This document shows, piece after piece, positions 55,404 through 64,000 of a DNA stretch of 64,000 nt. Position numbers and translations under genes: made by a program. Origin of the DNA: Alphaproteobacteria bacterium (lineage in GTDB: Bacteria; Pseudomonadota; Alphaproteobacteria; Rhizobiales; Rhizobiaceae); assembly GCA_018823835.1 (NCBI GenBank), contig JAHJHT010000013.1:744001-808000 (forward strand), in the 5' to 3' direction. Below the pieces are notes generated by a model. The model was not told where the DNA came from. It did not search any database and was given only the letters and a program-made list of their open reading frames with translations. The first letter of the stretch is position 1. The number at the start of each line of letters is the position of its first letter.

Positions 55404-56339
55404 ATGAACTCGATGGCAATGAGCCAGGACATCATCGCCGACTGGGAAGACCGCCATCAGCGTCTCTTCGGCACGGAGATAGTGAAGCTCAGGCACCGCC
55501 TGGCGGAGACCGGCATGTTCACCCGCGAGGCACTGGGCAGGCTGATCGAGCGCTGCCCGCCGCAAGAGCTCGGCCTCGAATCGATGTGCGTGGAGACCGA
55601 CAGGCCGGACCGCATCTATGGCGAACTCGGCGGCGCCAGCGGCATGGAGGCGATCGCCGCCATCGAGAAGGGCCGCATGTGGATGAACATCCGCCGCATC
55701 ATGGACTGGGACCCCGAATACAGGGCGCTGCTCGACCGCGTGTTCGACGAGTTCGAAGCCCGCATGCCGGGCTTCACCACCTTCAAGCGCAACATCGGCG
55801 TGCTGATCTCCTCGCCCAACGCCAAGGTCTTCTACCACGCCGATATCCAGGGCCAGTCGCTGTGGCAGATCGAGGGTATCAAGCGCGTCTATCTCTACCC
55901 GCGCTCCAGGATCTTCATCACGCCCGAGATCGTCGAGAAGATCCTGCTCAGGGAAACCGACGAGGACATGCCCTACGAGAACTGGTTCGACGACTATGCG
56001 ACGCCGATCGACCTCAAGCCCGGCGAGATGGTGACCTGGCCGCTTTATGCGCCGCACCGCGTCCAGAACCACGACTGCCTGAACATCTCGGTGACGATGG
56101 AGCACTGGACGAAGCAGATCTGGAATTCCTACGCCGTGCACTACGGCAACGGCGTGCTGCGCCGCACGCTCGGCCTCAAGAACACGTCGGTGCGCGATCA
56201 CGGCCTGCACGTTTACCCGAAGGCCGGCGCGGCCTTCGCCTGGAAGAAGCTGGGCCGCCAGATATCCGGAGACGTCGTGAAGACACGCGACTTCCGCATC
56301 GATGCAAGCGCGGAGATCGGTCGCGTCGACATAGGGTGA
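55404..56339 (+). CDS. JmjC-like cupin protein
   Basis: The 311-residue soluble protein contains a cupin/JmjC-type double-stranded beta-helix. Likely Fe(II) ligands are His-x-Asp in 'VFYHADIQGQSLWQIEG' (near residue 150) and a distal His in 'YAPHRVQNHDCLNISVTMEHW' (near 215-235). The first 90 residues are helical. It starts 'MNSMAMSQDIIADWEDRHQR' in character at an ATG with GGAG eight bases upstream. The family is annotated only as cupin-like; an oxygenase or a carbohydrate-sensing role is possible. It is followed 31 bp later by the FemAB-like gene. Confidence 0.72.
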   Translation: MNSMAMSQDIIADWEDRHQRLFGTEIVKLRHRLAETGMFTREALGRLIERCPPQELGLESMCVETDRPDRIYGELGGASGMEAIAAIEKGRMWMNIRRIMDWDPEYRALLDRVFDEFEARMPGFTTFKRNIGVLISSPNAKVFYHADIQGQSLWQIEGIKRVYLYPRSRIFITPEIVEKILLRETDEDMPYENWFDDYATPIDLKPGEMVTWPLYAPHRVQNHDCLNISVTMEHWTKQIWNSYAVHYGNGVLRRTLGLKNTSVRDHGLHVYPKAGAAFAWKKLGRQISGDVVKTRDFRIDASAEIGRVDIG

Positions 56340-56370
56340 CGGGCACTTCGTCAACCCGGGGGGAGTTGCC

Positions 56371-57492
56371 GTGAACATTCATGTGGAGGAATCAGGTCTT
56401 CGCCCACGGGCAATCGCCCGCGTCGAAAGCGGTTTCGATTTCCTGTCCGCGGAATATGCGGAGCTTTACCGGCGTTCATGCGCCTCGGCCTTCCAGCGGC
56501 CACTCTGGCTGCAGTCGATCTATGACGTACTGGCGCCGGGCCTGGGCGCCCGCGCCCACGTCATCACGCTGCGCGGTCCCGCGACCGGAGACCTGCAGAT
56601 GGTGGTGCCGCTGGTCCGGCAGCGCAGCTGCGGCGTCACCGTGCTGCAGCCTGCCGACCTCGGCGTCTGCGACTACAATTCGATCGTCGCCTCGCCCGAA
56701 ACGATGCGGTCCGTCGCGGCCGACGCCGGCTTGTTGCGGCAGATCCGGACACTGCTCAAGGTCGGCGACGTGCTGATCTTCCGCAAGCTCAAGGAGCACC
56801 GGGCCGAAACGGCGGCGATCCTCGGGCTCGACGCCCTGACATCCAACGAGAACAGCGCCTTCGACGTCGAACTCGGCGGCACGGATTTCGGCGAATGGCA
56901 AAGGGCGCATTTGAAGAAGCGGTTCCGCAACGGCGCGAGTCGCAGGCTGCGAAAAATACGCGCGGATCATCGTTGCGTTGATTTCGTCACCTTCAGCGAC
57001 CCTGGCGAGATCGAGGCGGCCATCCGCTTCATCGCCAAACACCGGTCGGCGCGCTTCAAGGACGACATCCTGCGCCAGGAAGCCTATTTCGACTTCTATC
57101 TTCACCATGCGCTGGCCGGTGCGCCCCGCGGCGATGCCGTCACTTCGGGGCTCGTCGTCGACGGGACGCTGGTTTCCGCCGATTTCGGCATCGTCGGCAA
57201 CGGCGCCTATCACTCGATCCTCTGTGCGGCACGGCTCGATACTTACGGCCAGTATGCGCCCGGGATGCTCGGGCTGATGGAGTTGCTGCGCAGCCGCCAT
57301 GCGACTGGCGAGGCCCGCTTCGATTTCGGCATCGGCAGCAGCCGCCAGAAGTCGGACTTCGCGGCGACGGAGCACCCGCTCTACAACCTCACGGCGGCCA
57401 CCAGCATCAAGGGAAGCCTTGTTTCGCTGATCTATAACCGGGCGAAGCCGATGAAGACCATGCTGCGACGCCGGTTCGCCTCGATCCGCTAG
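56371..57492 (+). CDS. FemAB/BioF2-like (CelD-type) GNAT acyltransferase
   Basis: The 373-residue protein has the two-lobed GNAT arrangement of BioF2/CelD proteins: N-lobe 'YRRSCASAFQRPLWLQSIYDVL', C-lobe with 'HLKKRFRNGASRRLRKI' and 'GEARFDFGIGSSRQKSDFA'. Such enzymes occur in polysaccharide and cellulose clusters and transfer acyl or aminoacyl groups. It starts at GTG with a GGGGGGAG site five bases upstream and follows the cupin gene closely. It converges with the UPF0173 gene with one base between stops. Confidence 0.8.
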   Translation: MNIHVEESGLRPRAIARVESGFDFLSAEYAELYRRSCASAFQRPLWLQSIYDVLAPGLGARAHVITLRGPATGDLQMVVPLVRQRSCGVTVLQPADLGVCDYNSIVASPETMRSVAADAGLLRQIRTLLKVGDVLIFRKLKEHRAETAAILGLDALTSNENSAFDVELGGTDFGEWQRAHLKKRFRNGASRRLRKIRADHRCVDFVTFSDPGEIEAAIRFIAKHRSARFKDDILRQEAYFDFYLHHALAGAPRGDAVTSGLVVDGTLVSADFGIVGNGAYHSILCAARLDTYGQYAPGMLGLMELLRSRHATGEARFDFGIGSSRQKSDFAATEHPLYNLTAATSIKGSLVSLIYNRAKPMKTMLRRRFASIR

Positions 57493-57493
57493 G

Positions 57494-58201
57494 CTAGAGT
57501 TCGACTGGTCTGCCCTTTTCTGGCACCAGCACCTTTGCGCCCGACCCTTCCATGCCTGCCGTGAACTTGTCGGCATCCGGGTCGACCATCGGGAAGGATG
57601 CGTAGTGGCAGGGCACGATCGTGTCGAACTTGAAGAAGCGCCGGCACGCCAGCGCGGCCACGGCCCCGCCCATGGTGAAACGGTCGCCGATAGGCACCAG
57701 GCCGATCTTCGGCTCATGCAGTTCGTTGATCAGCGCCATGTCGGAAAAGATGTCGGTATCGCCCATGTGGTAGAGCGTCTCGTCCTCCGGGAAATGCAGA
57801 ACGAGCCCGAGCGGGTTGCCGAGATAGGTGTTCTGGCCGCCCTCGCCGCTGAATGAGGACGAGTGGTGAGCCTGCACGAAGGTCGTGGTGAAGCCGCCGC
57901 AATCGACGGTGCCGCCGGTGTTGCCTGGATTGATCCGGTCGCCCGAAACGCCCTGGCCGACGAGAAACATGCAGATCTCGAAATTCGCGACCAGCATCGC
58001 GCCGGTTTTCTTCAGGATGGCGGCCGCGTCGCCGATATGGTCGTTATGGCCATGCGTCAGAAGAACGTGTGTCACCCCCTCGGCGGGGCCCTCCCAGCCA
58101 CCCTGCCAGGCCGGGTTGCCGGTCAGGAACGGATCGATCAGGATGCTTGCGTCGCCCGCGTCGATGCGAAAGGCCGAATGGCCGTACCAGGTCAGTTTCA
58201 T
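57494..58201 (-). CDS. UPF0173 metal-dependent hydrolase
   Basis: The 235-residue metallo-beta-lactamase-fold protein begins '[13 protein letters not shown]' and carries '[14 protein letters not shown]' (His-x-His-x-Asp-His), 'AHHSSS' and 'YHMGDTDIF' metal-binding motifs and 'VPCHYASFP'. This matches the UPF0173 (YtkL-like) family of hydrolases of unknown substrate. It is divergent from ruvX across about 73 bp. Confidence 0.92.
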   Translation of the reverse strand: MKLTWYGHSAFRIDAGDASILIDPFLTGNPAWQGGWEGPAEGVTHVLLTHGHNDHIGDAAAILKKTGAMLVANFEICMFLVGQGVSGDRINPGNTGGTVDCGGFTTTFVQAHHSSSFSGEGGQNTYLGNPLGLVLHFPEDETLYHMGDTDIFSDMALINELHEPKIGLVPIGDRFTMGGAVAALACRRFFKFDTIVPCHYASFPMVDPDADKFTAGMEGSGAKVLVPEKGRPVEL

Positions 58202-58274
58202 GCCGGACTATTCCTCGATTTCTGTTGCGTCAGAAGATAGAAGCAGGTCCGCCCATGTAAAGGACGCTATCGCC

Positions 58275-58760
58275 TTGCCCGTCATTGAAGCCACAGATCT
58301 CCCCGACATCCTCGCCGGCGGCAGGACGCTCGCCGGGCTTGACCTCGGCGACAAGACGATCGGCATTGCCGTGTCCGACCGCGGACTGTCGTTTGCGCAT
58401 CCCCGCCCGGTGATCGTCAGGAAAAAATTCTCCATCGACGCCGCAGCGCTGCTGGAACTGCTGAAGCGCGAGAATGTCGGCGCGGTGGTGATCGGCCTGC
58501 CGGTCAACATGGACGGCTCGGAGGGGCCGCGGGCACAGGCTTCGCGCGCCTTCGTGCGCAACATGGCCAGGCTCACCGACCTGCCCTTCGTCTTCTGGGA
58601 CGAACGCCTGTCCACGGTGGCCGCCGAGCGCACGCTGATCGAGATGGATTTCTCGCGCAAGAAGCGGGCCGGCAAGATCGATTCGGCGGCGGCCGCCTTC
58701 ATCCTGCAGGGTGTGCTCGACCGGCTCTACGCGCTCGGCGAGGATTCAACGCCGAAATAG
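58275..58760 (+). CDS. ruvX: Pre-16S rRNA nuclease / Holliday junction resolvase RuvX (YqgF)
   Basis: This RNase-H-fold protein of 161 residues has '[16 protein letters not shown]' (near 21-36), '[14 protein letters not shown]' and '[12 protein letters not shown]' motifs and '[16 protein letters not shown]' at the end. It matures 16S rRNA 5' ends in E. coli. The start appears to be TTG (AAAGGA ten bases upstream), which gives the usual length. Its last 34 bp overlap the convergent membrane-protein gene. Confidence 0.92.
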   Translation: MPVIEATDLPDILAGGRTLAGLDLGDKTIGIAVSDRGLSFAHPRPVIVRKKFSIDAAALLELLKRENVGAVVIGLPVNMDGSEGPRAQASRAFVRNMARLTDLPFVFWDERLSTVAAERTLIEMDFSRKKRAGKIDSAAAAFILQGVLDRLYALGEDSTPK

Positions 58761-59038
58761 CGCTCGCGCATCGTGCGGCCCCAGGCCAGCAGATTGTGGC
58801 GCCGGCGAAAGGCCCAGATGGCCATCAGCAATCCCGTATCCAGCACGCAGGCCTTTGCGACGAGCGGCGGTATCGTCGCCGGGTCCACGCCAAGCATGTC
58901 GCCATAGAGCTCGAAGAAAAGGTCGTGAAACTGCCGCGTCATCAGGACGTAGCCGAAATTCACGTCGTTGAAGGAGAGATAGAACCAGCCCCAGAACAGG
59001 CCCATCGGCAGGGCCCATAGCATGATCACCCAGCGCAT
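58727..59038 (-). CDS. Small membrane protein (DUF6105-like)
   Basis: The 103-residue protein has hydrophobic segments near residues 3-20 and 62-77 and the phrase '[29 protein letters not shown]' in short recognisable pieces, resembling the rhizobial DUF6105 family. The function is unknown. It overlaps the 3' end of ruvX by 34 bp on the opposite strand. Confidence 0.75.
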   Translation of the reverse strand: MRWVIMLWALPMGLFWGWFYLSFNDVNFGYVLMTRQFHDLFFELYGDMLGVDPATIPPLVAKACVLDTGLLMAIWAFRRRHNLLAWGRTMRERYFGVESSPSA

Positions 59039-59171
59039 CGGCTGCTCCCGGCTGGCGCTCCGGCGCCTCTGGCGGCTGCCCGAAGGGCCGCATGGATGGT
59101 CGGAAGAAACCGCATGGGAATCCTGTCTCGTTCAAGCGGAACAGTGATCCCGTAGGAATCTCGATGCAACG

Positions 59172-59186
59172 TAAACCATTTGTTAA
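59172..59186. promoter_or_regulatory. CtrA-box-like site upstream of the DUF6105-like gene
   Basis: TAAA-CCATTTG-TTAA matches the CtrA motif TTAA-N7-TTAA with one mismatch and continues into G at the end. It is in the 256-bp divergent gap between the small membrane protein and the AEC permease, which otherwise shows no gene. Confidence 0.25.
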
Positions 59187-59294
59187 GGTTAACGGCGCGG
59201 TTTCCTGTGGACCAAACTCTGGCCGGCTGACCGGGTTTACAGGGGCACCCCGTGTCCCTATGCCACGAACCTCCCGCGCCAGCCCGAGTGGTTC

Positions 59295-60230
59295 ATGCTC
59301 GCCATCTTCGAAAGCATCCTTCCCGTCTTCCTGCTGATCGTGGCGGGCAACCTGCTGCGCCGTACCTCGATCATCAACAAGGAGGCATGGCCGGGTCTCG
59401 AACAGCTCGGCTACTGGTTCCTCTACCCCACGCTGCTGTTCTCGACGATCTACAAGGCCGATTTCTCGGCACTCGCGATCGATTCGATGATGGCGGCGCT
59501 GCTCTGCACCGTCGTTGCGATGGGAGCCTTCACCTTCGCGCTTTTCCCGCTGCTGATCCGCTCGGGCATGGTCAGGTCGAGCGAATATTCCTCGGTATTC
59601 CAGACCAGCATCCGCTGGAACGGCTTCATCGCTCTGGCCGTGGCGCAAAAGATCTTTCCGCCTGAAGGCATGGCCGTGGTTGCGCTTGCCATGGCCGTCA
59701 TCATCGTGCCGATCAACCTGGCGTCGGTCTACGTCGTGATGCGCTTTGCCGAGCGCCAGGCGGACTGGCGCAGCATCGGCCGCAACATCCTCATCAATCC
59801 GCTGATCCTGGCCTGCCTGGCGGGCATCGCCATGCGCTTCATGCCATTCGGGCTTTACGGGCCGATCGAAGAGACGCTGGACCTTGCGGGCCGCGCCGCG
59901 CTCGGCATGGGCCTTGTCGCCATCGGCTCGGGGCTGAGGCCGGAAGACCTGATCCGGCCGGGCTTCGAGCTCTATATCCCATCCGTCATCAAGCTCCTGC
60001 TCTTTCCGCTGGTCGCCATCGGCGTGGCGATAGGCTTCGGCGTGACGGGAAGCGACCTCGGCTACATCACGCTCTGCGCTGCCGTGCCAACGGCAATGAA
60101 CGGCTACCTGCTGGCGCGCCAGCTCGGCGGCGACGCACCCCTCTACGCGGCGGTCACGACGCTGCAGACCGCCCTCTCCTTCTTCACCATGCCCGCCCTG
60201 CTGGCTCTGGCTCAGTTGGTCGGCGGATAG
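59295..60230 (+). CDS. AEC family permease
   Basis: This permease has 311 residues and ten hydrophobic segments of the auxin-efflux-carrier (AEC/PIN-like) family: 'ILPVFLLIVAGNLLRR' at the N-terminus, 'QTSIRWNGFIALAVA' (central conserved loop) and 'LGMGLVAIGSGLRPEDL'. Bacterial members export small organic acids such as malonate or malate; the substrate here is unknown. Its last 19 bp overlap the convergent acyl-CoA dehydrogenase gene. Confidence 0.9.
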   Translation: MLAIFESILPVFLLIVAGNLLRRTSIINKEAWPGLEQLGYWFLYPTLLFSTIYKADFSALAIDSMMAALLCTVVAMGAFTFALFPLLIRSGMVRSSEYSSVFQTSIRWNGFIALAVAQKIFPPEGMAVVALAMAVIIVPINLASVYVVMRFAERQADWRSIGRNILINPLILACLAGIAMRFMPFGLYGPIEETLDLAGRAALGMGLVAIGSGLRPEDLIRPGFELYIPSVIKLLLFPLVAIGVAIGFGVTGSDLGYITLCAAVPTAMNGYLLARQLGGDAPLYAAVTTLQTALSFFTMPALLALAQLVGG

Positions 60231-61861
60231 AGCGTGTCGATGATCAGCCGCGCGTCATGGCGCGCGTCGATCATGCCGTAAGTCGTGCGCCACTGGCCGG
60301 CGAGCCGCGTCTCGATGAAGGCGTCGGCAATGCGTCCCGCCCCCATTCGCTTCAGTTCGGCCGCGGCTGCCGACAGCGCCAGCTGCTCGGTCAGGATGCG
60401 CGCCGATCCCTCGTCCGAAGCGGCCACCTGCATGGCCGCGCGCAATACCGCGACGGTACCCGGACCGCCCTGCCCCAGATCTTTCTCGATGCCGGCCAGC
60501 ACTTCTTCGAAAAGGGCCGGCGCGCGTTCCAATACGCGCAACACATCGAGCGCCATAACGTTGCCCGAGCCCTCCCAGATCGCATTGACGGGCGCCTCGC
60601 GGTAATAGCGCGCCAACGGCGCCTCCTCGACATAGCCATTGCCGCCAAGGCACTCCATCGCCTCGTAGAGCAGCGCCGGCGCGATCTTGCAGACCCAGTA
60701 CTTGACCACCGGCGTCATGGCGCGGGCGAAGGAAGCCTCTGCGCGGTTGCTCGCCGCCTCGTCGAAGGAACGCGCCAGACGGAACGAAAGAGCCGTCGCG
60801 CCGGCCACGTCGAGGGCCATGTCGGCCAGCACACGCTGCATCAGCGTCTGGTCGGCGAGCTTCTTGCCGAAGACGGTACGATGCCTGGTGTGCTGCACCG
60901 CCTCGGCGAGGCCCGCGCGCATCAGCCCGGACGAGGCGATCGCGCAGTCGAGCCGGGTCAGCGTCACCATGTCCATGATCGTCTTGATGCCGGCGCCCGG
61001 CTCGCCGACCATCTCGCCGATGGCGCCGACGAACTCGACCTCCGAAGAAGCGTTCGAGCGGTTGCCCAGCTTGTCCTTCAGGCGCTGGAAGCGAAAACCG
61101 TTGCCGGAGCCGTCGCCCAGCAGGCGCGGGACCAGAAAGGCCGACAGCCCCTCGCCAGCCTGCGCCAGCACCAGAAAGGCATCCGACATCGGTGCCGACA
61201 TGAACCATTTGTGTCCGGTCAGGCGATAGAAACCGTTGCCGGTTCGCTCGGCGCGGGTCGTGTTGGCGCGCACGTCGGTGCCGCCCTGCTTCTCGGTCAT
61301 GCCCATGCCGAGCGTCAGGCCGGTCTTTTCGACCGGCGGCTTCTGGCTCTGGTCGTACTTGCGACGCGTGATGCGCGGCGCCCATTCGCGAAACAGCTTG
61401 GGGCTGGCCATCAGCGCCGCGAGCGAGGCGTTGGTCATGGTGATCGGGCAAAGGTGCCCGGTTTCCAGCTGTGCGGTGAGGTAGAAGCGCGCGGCCCTTA
61501 CCTGGTGCCGGCGGCCGGTCTCATCGGCGCCATTCTCCCAGACCGAGGAATGCAGGCCGCTGGCCATCGAACGGCGCATCAGCGCGTGATAGGCGGGATG
61601 AAACTCGACGACGTCGATGCGGTTGCCCTGACGGTCATGCGTCCGCAGTATCGGCGTCTCGGTATTGGCGAGCCTGGCCAGTTCCTGCGCCTCGGGGGTC
61701 AGGACGAAGCGGCCGAGACCGTCGAGGTCCTTGCGTACCGGCGCGGTGAACTCCTCGGCGATCTGGATGAGCAGCGGATCGCCGCGCCAGGCATTGCTTC
61801 CTGTCAATGGCGGCGGCTGGTTCGTTACCTCGTGCGTCACGCTTTGTCCTTCTTGATTCAT
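60212..61861 (-). CDS. Acyl-CoA dehydrogenase, AidB type
   Basis: The 549-residue protein has the acyl-CoA dehydrogenase fold with FAD motifs 'GMGMTEKQGGTDVRANTTRA' (about 190-209), 'HKWFMSAPMSDAFLVLAQ' and the C-terminal 'ECLGGNGYVEEAPLARYYREAPVNAIWEGSGNV' in short pieces; the Glu near 'WEGSGNV' is typical of AidB/isovaleryl types. The length and 'HPAYHALMRRSMASGLHSS' N-terminal domain fit AidB/YdfM rather than short-chain fatty-acid enzymes. It may act in protection or degradation; the substrate is open. Confidence 0.88.
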   Translation of the reverse strand: MNQEGQSVTHEVTNQPPPLTGSNAWRGDPLLIQIAEEFTAPVRKDLDGLGRFVLTPEAQELARLANTETPILRTHDRQGNRIDVVEFHPAYHALMRRSMASGLHSSVWENGADETGRRHQVRAARFYLTAQLETGHLCPITMTNASLAALMASPKLFREWAPRITRRKYDQSQKPPVEKTGLTLGMGMTEKQGGTDVRANTTRAERTGNGFYRLTGHKWFMSAPMSDAFLVLAQAGEGLSAFLVPRLLGDGSGNGFRFQRLKDKLGNRSNASSEVEFVGAIGEMVGEPGAGIKTIMDMVTLTRLDCAIASSGLMRAGLAEAVQHTRHRTVFGKKLADQTLMQRVLADMALDVAGATALSFRLARSFDEAASNRAEASFARAMTPVVKYWVCKIAPALLYEAMECLGGNGYVEEAPLARYYREAPVNAIWEGSGNVMALDVLRVLERAPALFEEVLAGIEKDLGQGGPGTVAVLRAAMQVAASDEGSARILTEQLALSAAAAELKRMGAGRIADAFIETRLAGQWRTTYGMIDARHDARLIIDTLYPPTN

Positions 61862-61962
61862 TCCGCACGGCGAATCCGGATCGCCCGACCGGCTTTATAG
61901 CCCAAGCTGCCACAGGCGCGACGAAAATACCGGGGAGAAGGCCGCCAATCCAAAGCCTTTGT

Positions 61963-61991
61963 CTTGCTAGGCCTTCGCCACCTGCCTATAG
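61963..61991 (+). promoter_or_regulatory. Candidate promoter of pyrB
   Basis: CTTGCT, a 17-bp spacer and CTATAG match the rhizobial consensus CTTGAC-N17-CTATAT with two mismatches in total. The -10 ends 12 bp before the pyrB ATG, so the message would have only about six untranslated bases. Confidence 0.5.
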
Positions 61992-62003
61992 CACCCCCTT
62001 GAG

Positions 62004-62969
62004 ATGATCCAAGCGCCCGCCCTGCCGCTCTACCCGCACCGCCATTTGCTTGGCATCGGCGACCTGTCTCCCGCCGACATCGAACTCTTGCTCGACCGCG
62101 CCGACGCCGCCGTCTCGATCTCCCGCCAGTCCGAGAAGAAGACGACCACGCTGCGCGGACGCACGCAGATCAACCTGTTCTACGAAGCCTCGACGCGGAC
62201 ACAGTCCTCCTTCGAACTCGCCGGCAAGCGACTCGGCGCCGACGTCATGAACATGTCGGTCGCCAGTTCGTCGGTCAAAAAGGGCGAAACGTTGATCGAC
62301 ACGGCGATGACGCTCAACGCCATGCGCCCCGACATCCTGATCATCCGCCACCAGTCGGCGGGTGCCGCCGCGTTGCTTGCCCAGAAGGTCTCCTGTTCGG
62401 TCGTCAACGCCGGCGACGGCGCGCACGAACACCCCACGCAGGCCCTGCTCGACGCCCTGACGATCCGCCGTGCCAAGGGACCGCTGTCGAAGCTGATCGT
62501 CGCGATCTGCGGCGACATCCTGCATTCGCGCGTCGCGCGCTCCAACATCATCCTGCTCAACGCACTCGGCGCGCAGGTCCGCGTCGTCGCGCCGTCGACC
62601 CTGCTGCCGTCCGGCATCGAGAAGATGGGCGTCATCGTCGCCCGGTCGATGGCGGAGGGGCTGAAAGATGCCGACGTGGTGATGATGCTCAGGCTGCAGC
62701 GCGAGCGCATGGCCGGCTCCTTCGTGCCGTCGGTGCGCGAGTATTTCCGCTATTTCGGACTCGATGCCGAGAAGCTGAAGGCCGCCAAGGGGGATGCGCT
62801 GGTCATGCATCCCGGGCCGATGAATCGCGGCGTCGAAATCGCCTCCGAGATCGCCGACGGGCCGCAGAGCGTCATCCAGGAACAGGTCGAGATGGGCGTC
62901 GCCGTGCGCATGGCGGTCATGGAAGCGCTGCTCGATCCGAGGCGCAATCCTGGCGGGGCGGAAGCATGA
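62004..62969 (+). CDS. pyrB: Aspartate carbamoyltransferase catalytic subunit
   Basis: The 321-residue enzyme has the carbamoyl-phosphate motif '[20 protein letters not shown]' (Ser-Thr-Arg-Thr) near residue 58, '[14 protein letters not shown]' near 142 and '[11 protein letters not shown]'. It makes carbamoyl-aspartate in pyrimidine synthesis. pyrI is absent; instead the stop overlaps a dihydroorotase-like gene (ATGA), as in the Pseudomonas-type ATCase complex. There is little ribosome-binding sequence and a predicted near-leaderless transcript. Confidence 0.96.
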   Translation: MIQAPALPLYPHRHLLGIGDLSPADIELLLDRADAAVSISRQSEKKTTTLRGRTQINLFYEASTRTQSSFELAGKRLGADVMNMSVASSSVKKGETLIDTAMTLNAMRPDILIIRHQSAGAAALLAQKVSCSVVNAGDGAHEHPTQALLDALTIRRAKGPLSKLIVAICGDILHSRVARSNIILLNALGAQVRVVAPSTLLPSGIEKMGVIVARSMAEGLKDADVVMMLRLQRERMAGSFVPSVREYFRYFGLDAEKLKAAKGDALVMHPGPMNRGVEIASEIADGPQSVIQEQVEMGVAVRMAVMEALLDPRRNPGGAEA

Positions 62970-64000
62970 GCGTCACCGTCTTCGAGAATGCGCGCATCGT
63001 CGATCCTTCGCGCGGGCTGGACGAGACGGGAACCGTCATCGTCGATGGCCGGAAGATTGTCGCGGCCGGTGCCGATGCCCGCAACCAGGGCGCGCCGCAG
63101 GGCGCCACCATGATCGACTGTCGCGGCAAGGCGATCCTTCCCGGCCTCGTCGACGGCCGCGTCTTCATCGGCGAGCCGGGTGCCGAGCACCGCGAAACGA
63201 TTGCCTCGGCGAGCCTTGCGGCGGCAGCCGGCGGTGTCACCTCGATCGTCATGATGCCCGACACCGATCCGGTCATCGACGACATCGCGCTGGTCGAGCA
63301 CGTGCTGCGCGCCGCGCGCGACACAGCAAGCGTCAACGTCTTTCCCGCGGCCGCCATCACCAAGCGGCTGGAAGGCCGCGAGATGACCGAGTTCGGCCTG
63401 TTGCGCGAAGCCGGCGCGGTCGCCTTCACCGACGGCCGCCACACCATCGAGAGCGCCGCCGTGATGCGCCGCGCCCTCACCTATGCGCGCGATTTCGGCG
63501 CCGTCATCGCGCACGAGACGCAGGACGCCGATCTCGGCAATTCCGGCGTGATGAACGAGGGCCTCTATGCCAGCTGGCTCGGCCTGCCCGGCATCCCGCG
63601 CGAAGCCGAGACGATCCCGCTCGAGCGCGACCTGATGCTGGCACGGCTGACGGGCGGCGCCTACCACGCCGCCAAGATCTCAGCCGCCATGTCGGCGGCG
63701 GCCGTCGCCCGCGCCAAGGCGGACGGCGCCAGCGTGACCGCCGGGGTCTCGATCAACCATCTGTCGCTCAATGAGAACGACGTCGGCGAGTACCGCACCT
63801 TCTTCCGGCTGTCGCCGCCGCTGCGCGCCGAGGAGGACCGGCTGGCCATGATCGAGGCGCTGCGGGACGGCACCATCGACATCATTGTCTCCTCGCACGA
63901 CCCGCAGGACGTCGATACCAAGCGCCTGCCCTTCGCGGACGCTGCCGTCGGCGCGATCGGGCTGGAAACGCTGCTCGGCGCTGCCCTGCGCCTCTACCAC
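62966..64000 (+). CDS. Dihydroorotase-like subunit lacking catalytic histidines (partial)
   Basis: An amidohydrolase-fold protein starts at the ATG overlapping the pyrB stop and continues past the window end (at least 345 codons). The overall sequence follows dihydroorotase ('[14 protein letters not shown]', '[14 protein letters not shown]', '[15 protein letters not shown]'). However, the zinc motif D-x-H-x-H-x-R is degenerate: '[12 protein letters not shown]' places R65 and F67 where the two histidines should be, and Gly69 replaces the substrate-binding Arg. In Pseudomonas such an inactive pyrC' partner is required for the ATCase dodecamer. It probably has a structural rather than catalytic role. 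Confidence 0.82.
   Translation, partial: MSVTVFENARIVDPSRGLDETGTVIVDGRKIVAAGADARNQGAPQGATMIDCRGKAILPGLVDGRVFIGEPGAEHRETIASASLAAAAGGVTSIVMMPDTDPVIDDIALVEHVLRAARDTASVNVFPAAAITKRLEGREMTEFGLLREAGAVAFTDGRHTIESAAVMRRALTYARDFGAVIAHETQDADLGNSGVMNEGLYASWLGLPGIPREAETIPLERDLMLARLTGGAYHAAKISAAMSAAAVARAKADGASVTAGVSINHLSLNENDVGEYRTFFRLSPPLRAEEDRLAMIEALRDGTIDIIVSSHDPQDVDTKRLPFADAAVGAIGLETLLGAALRLYH

Overview
The window looks like chromosomal core DNA of an alphaproteobacterium of the order Hyphomicrobiales (Rhizobiales), most like Mesorhizobium/Phyllobacteriaceae. That placement is inferred from gene content and order: dusB-ntrB-ntrC-ntrY-ntrX-dat-hfq-hflX, pdhA-pdhB-pdhC with a lipoyl domain on E1 beta, fused ispDF, clpS-clpA, a phasin, and a pyrB-linked dihydroorotase-like gene. 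GC content is high, genes are densely packed, and many neighbours overlap by ATGA. I found no tRNA or rRNA genes, IS elements, CRISPR arrays or prophage.

Layout. (1) 1-7.6 kb: an exported FecR-domain protein, then the urea ABC transporter urtABCDE on the minus strand behind a strong sigma-54 promoter. (2) 7.7-18.7 kb: mazG, then the minus-strand nitrogen-regulation block dusB-ntrBC-ntrYX-dat-hfq-hflX. (3) 18.8-31 kb: isoprenoid synthesis (ispDF), cinA, coq10, lipA, the pyruvate dehydrogenase genes (pdhA, pdhB, pdhC, lpdA), ftsB and eno. (4) 31-38.5 kb: small envelope proteins, kdsA, a class III nucleotide cyclase, azlCD, clpS-clpA and a phasin. (5) 38.5-48.4 kb: a D,D-carboxypeptidase, a von Willebrand A/J-domain pair, DUF1489, a SulP-STAS-cNMP transporter, a PAP2-type membrane enzyme, serine dehydratase and DUF599. 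(6) 48.4-57.5 kb: a cell-surface flavoured segment (YdcF family, UDP-xylose synthase, GT90 glycosyltransferase, acyltransferase 3, a JmjC-like cupin and a FemAB/BioF2-like acyltransferase), interrupted by gatC-GNAT-gatA. (7) 57.5-64 kb: UPF0173 hydrolase, ruvX, an AEC permease, an AidB-type acyl-CoA dehydrogenase, and pyrB with a degenerate dihydroorotase that runs off the end.

Functional links. NtrB/NtrC, encoded in the middle of block 2, are the expected regulators of the sigma-54 promoter in front of urtA, and an NtrC-box-like dyad sits in the leader of the ntr operon itself. LipA supplies the lipoyl groups needed by PdhB and PdhC, and LpdA is their E3. UDP-xylose synthase and a GT90 glycosyltransferase are divergent neighbours, which suggests xylose addition to a surface glycan.

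The items most worth a second look are: the dihydroorotase-like protein without catalytic histidines, the UXS/GT90 pair, a 66-codon frame between urtD and urtE that contains a palindromic element, an unlisted 28-residue frame after pdhC, a large insertion in GatA beside its catalytic serine loop, and several perfect dyads in promoter regions.
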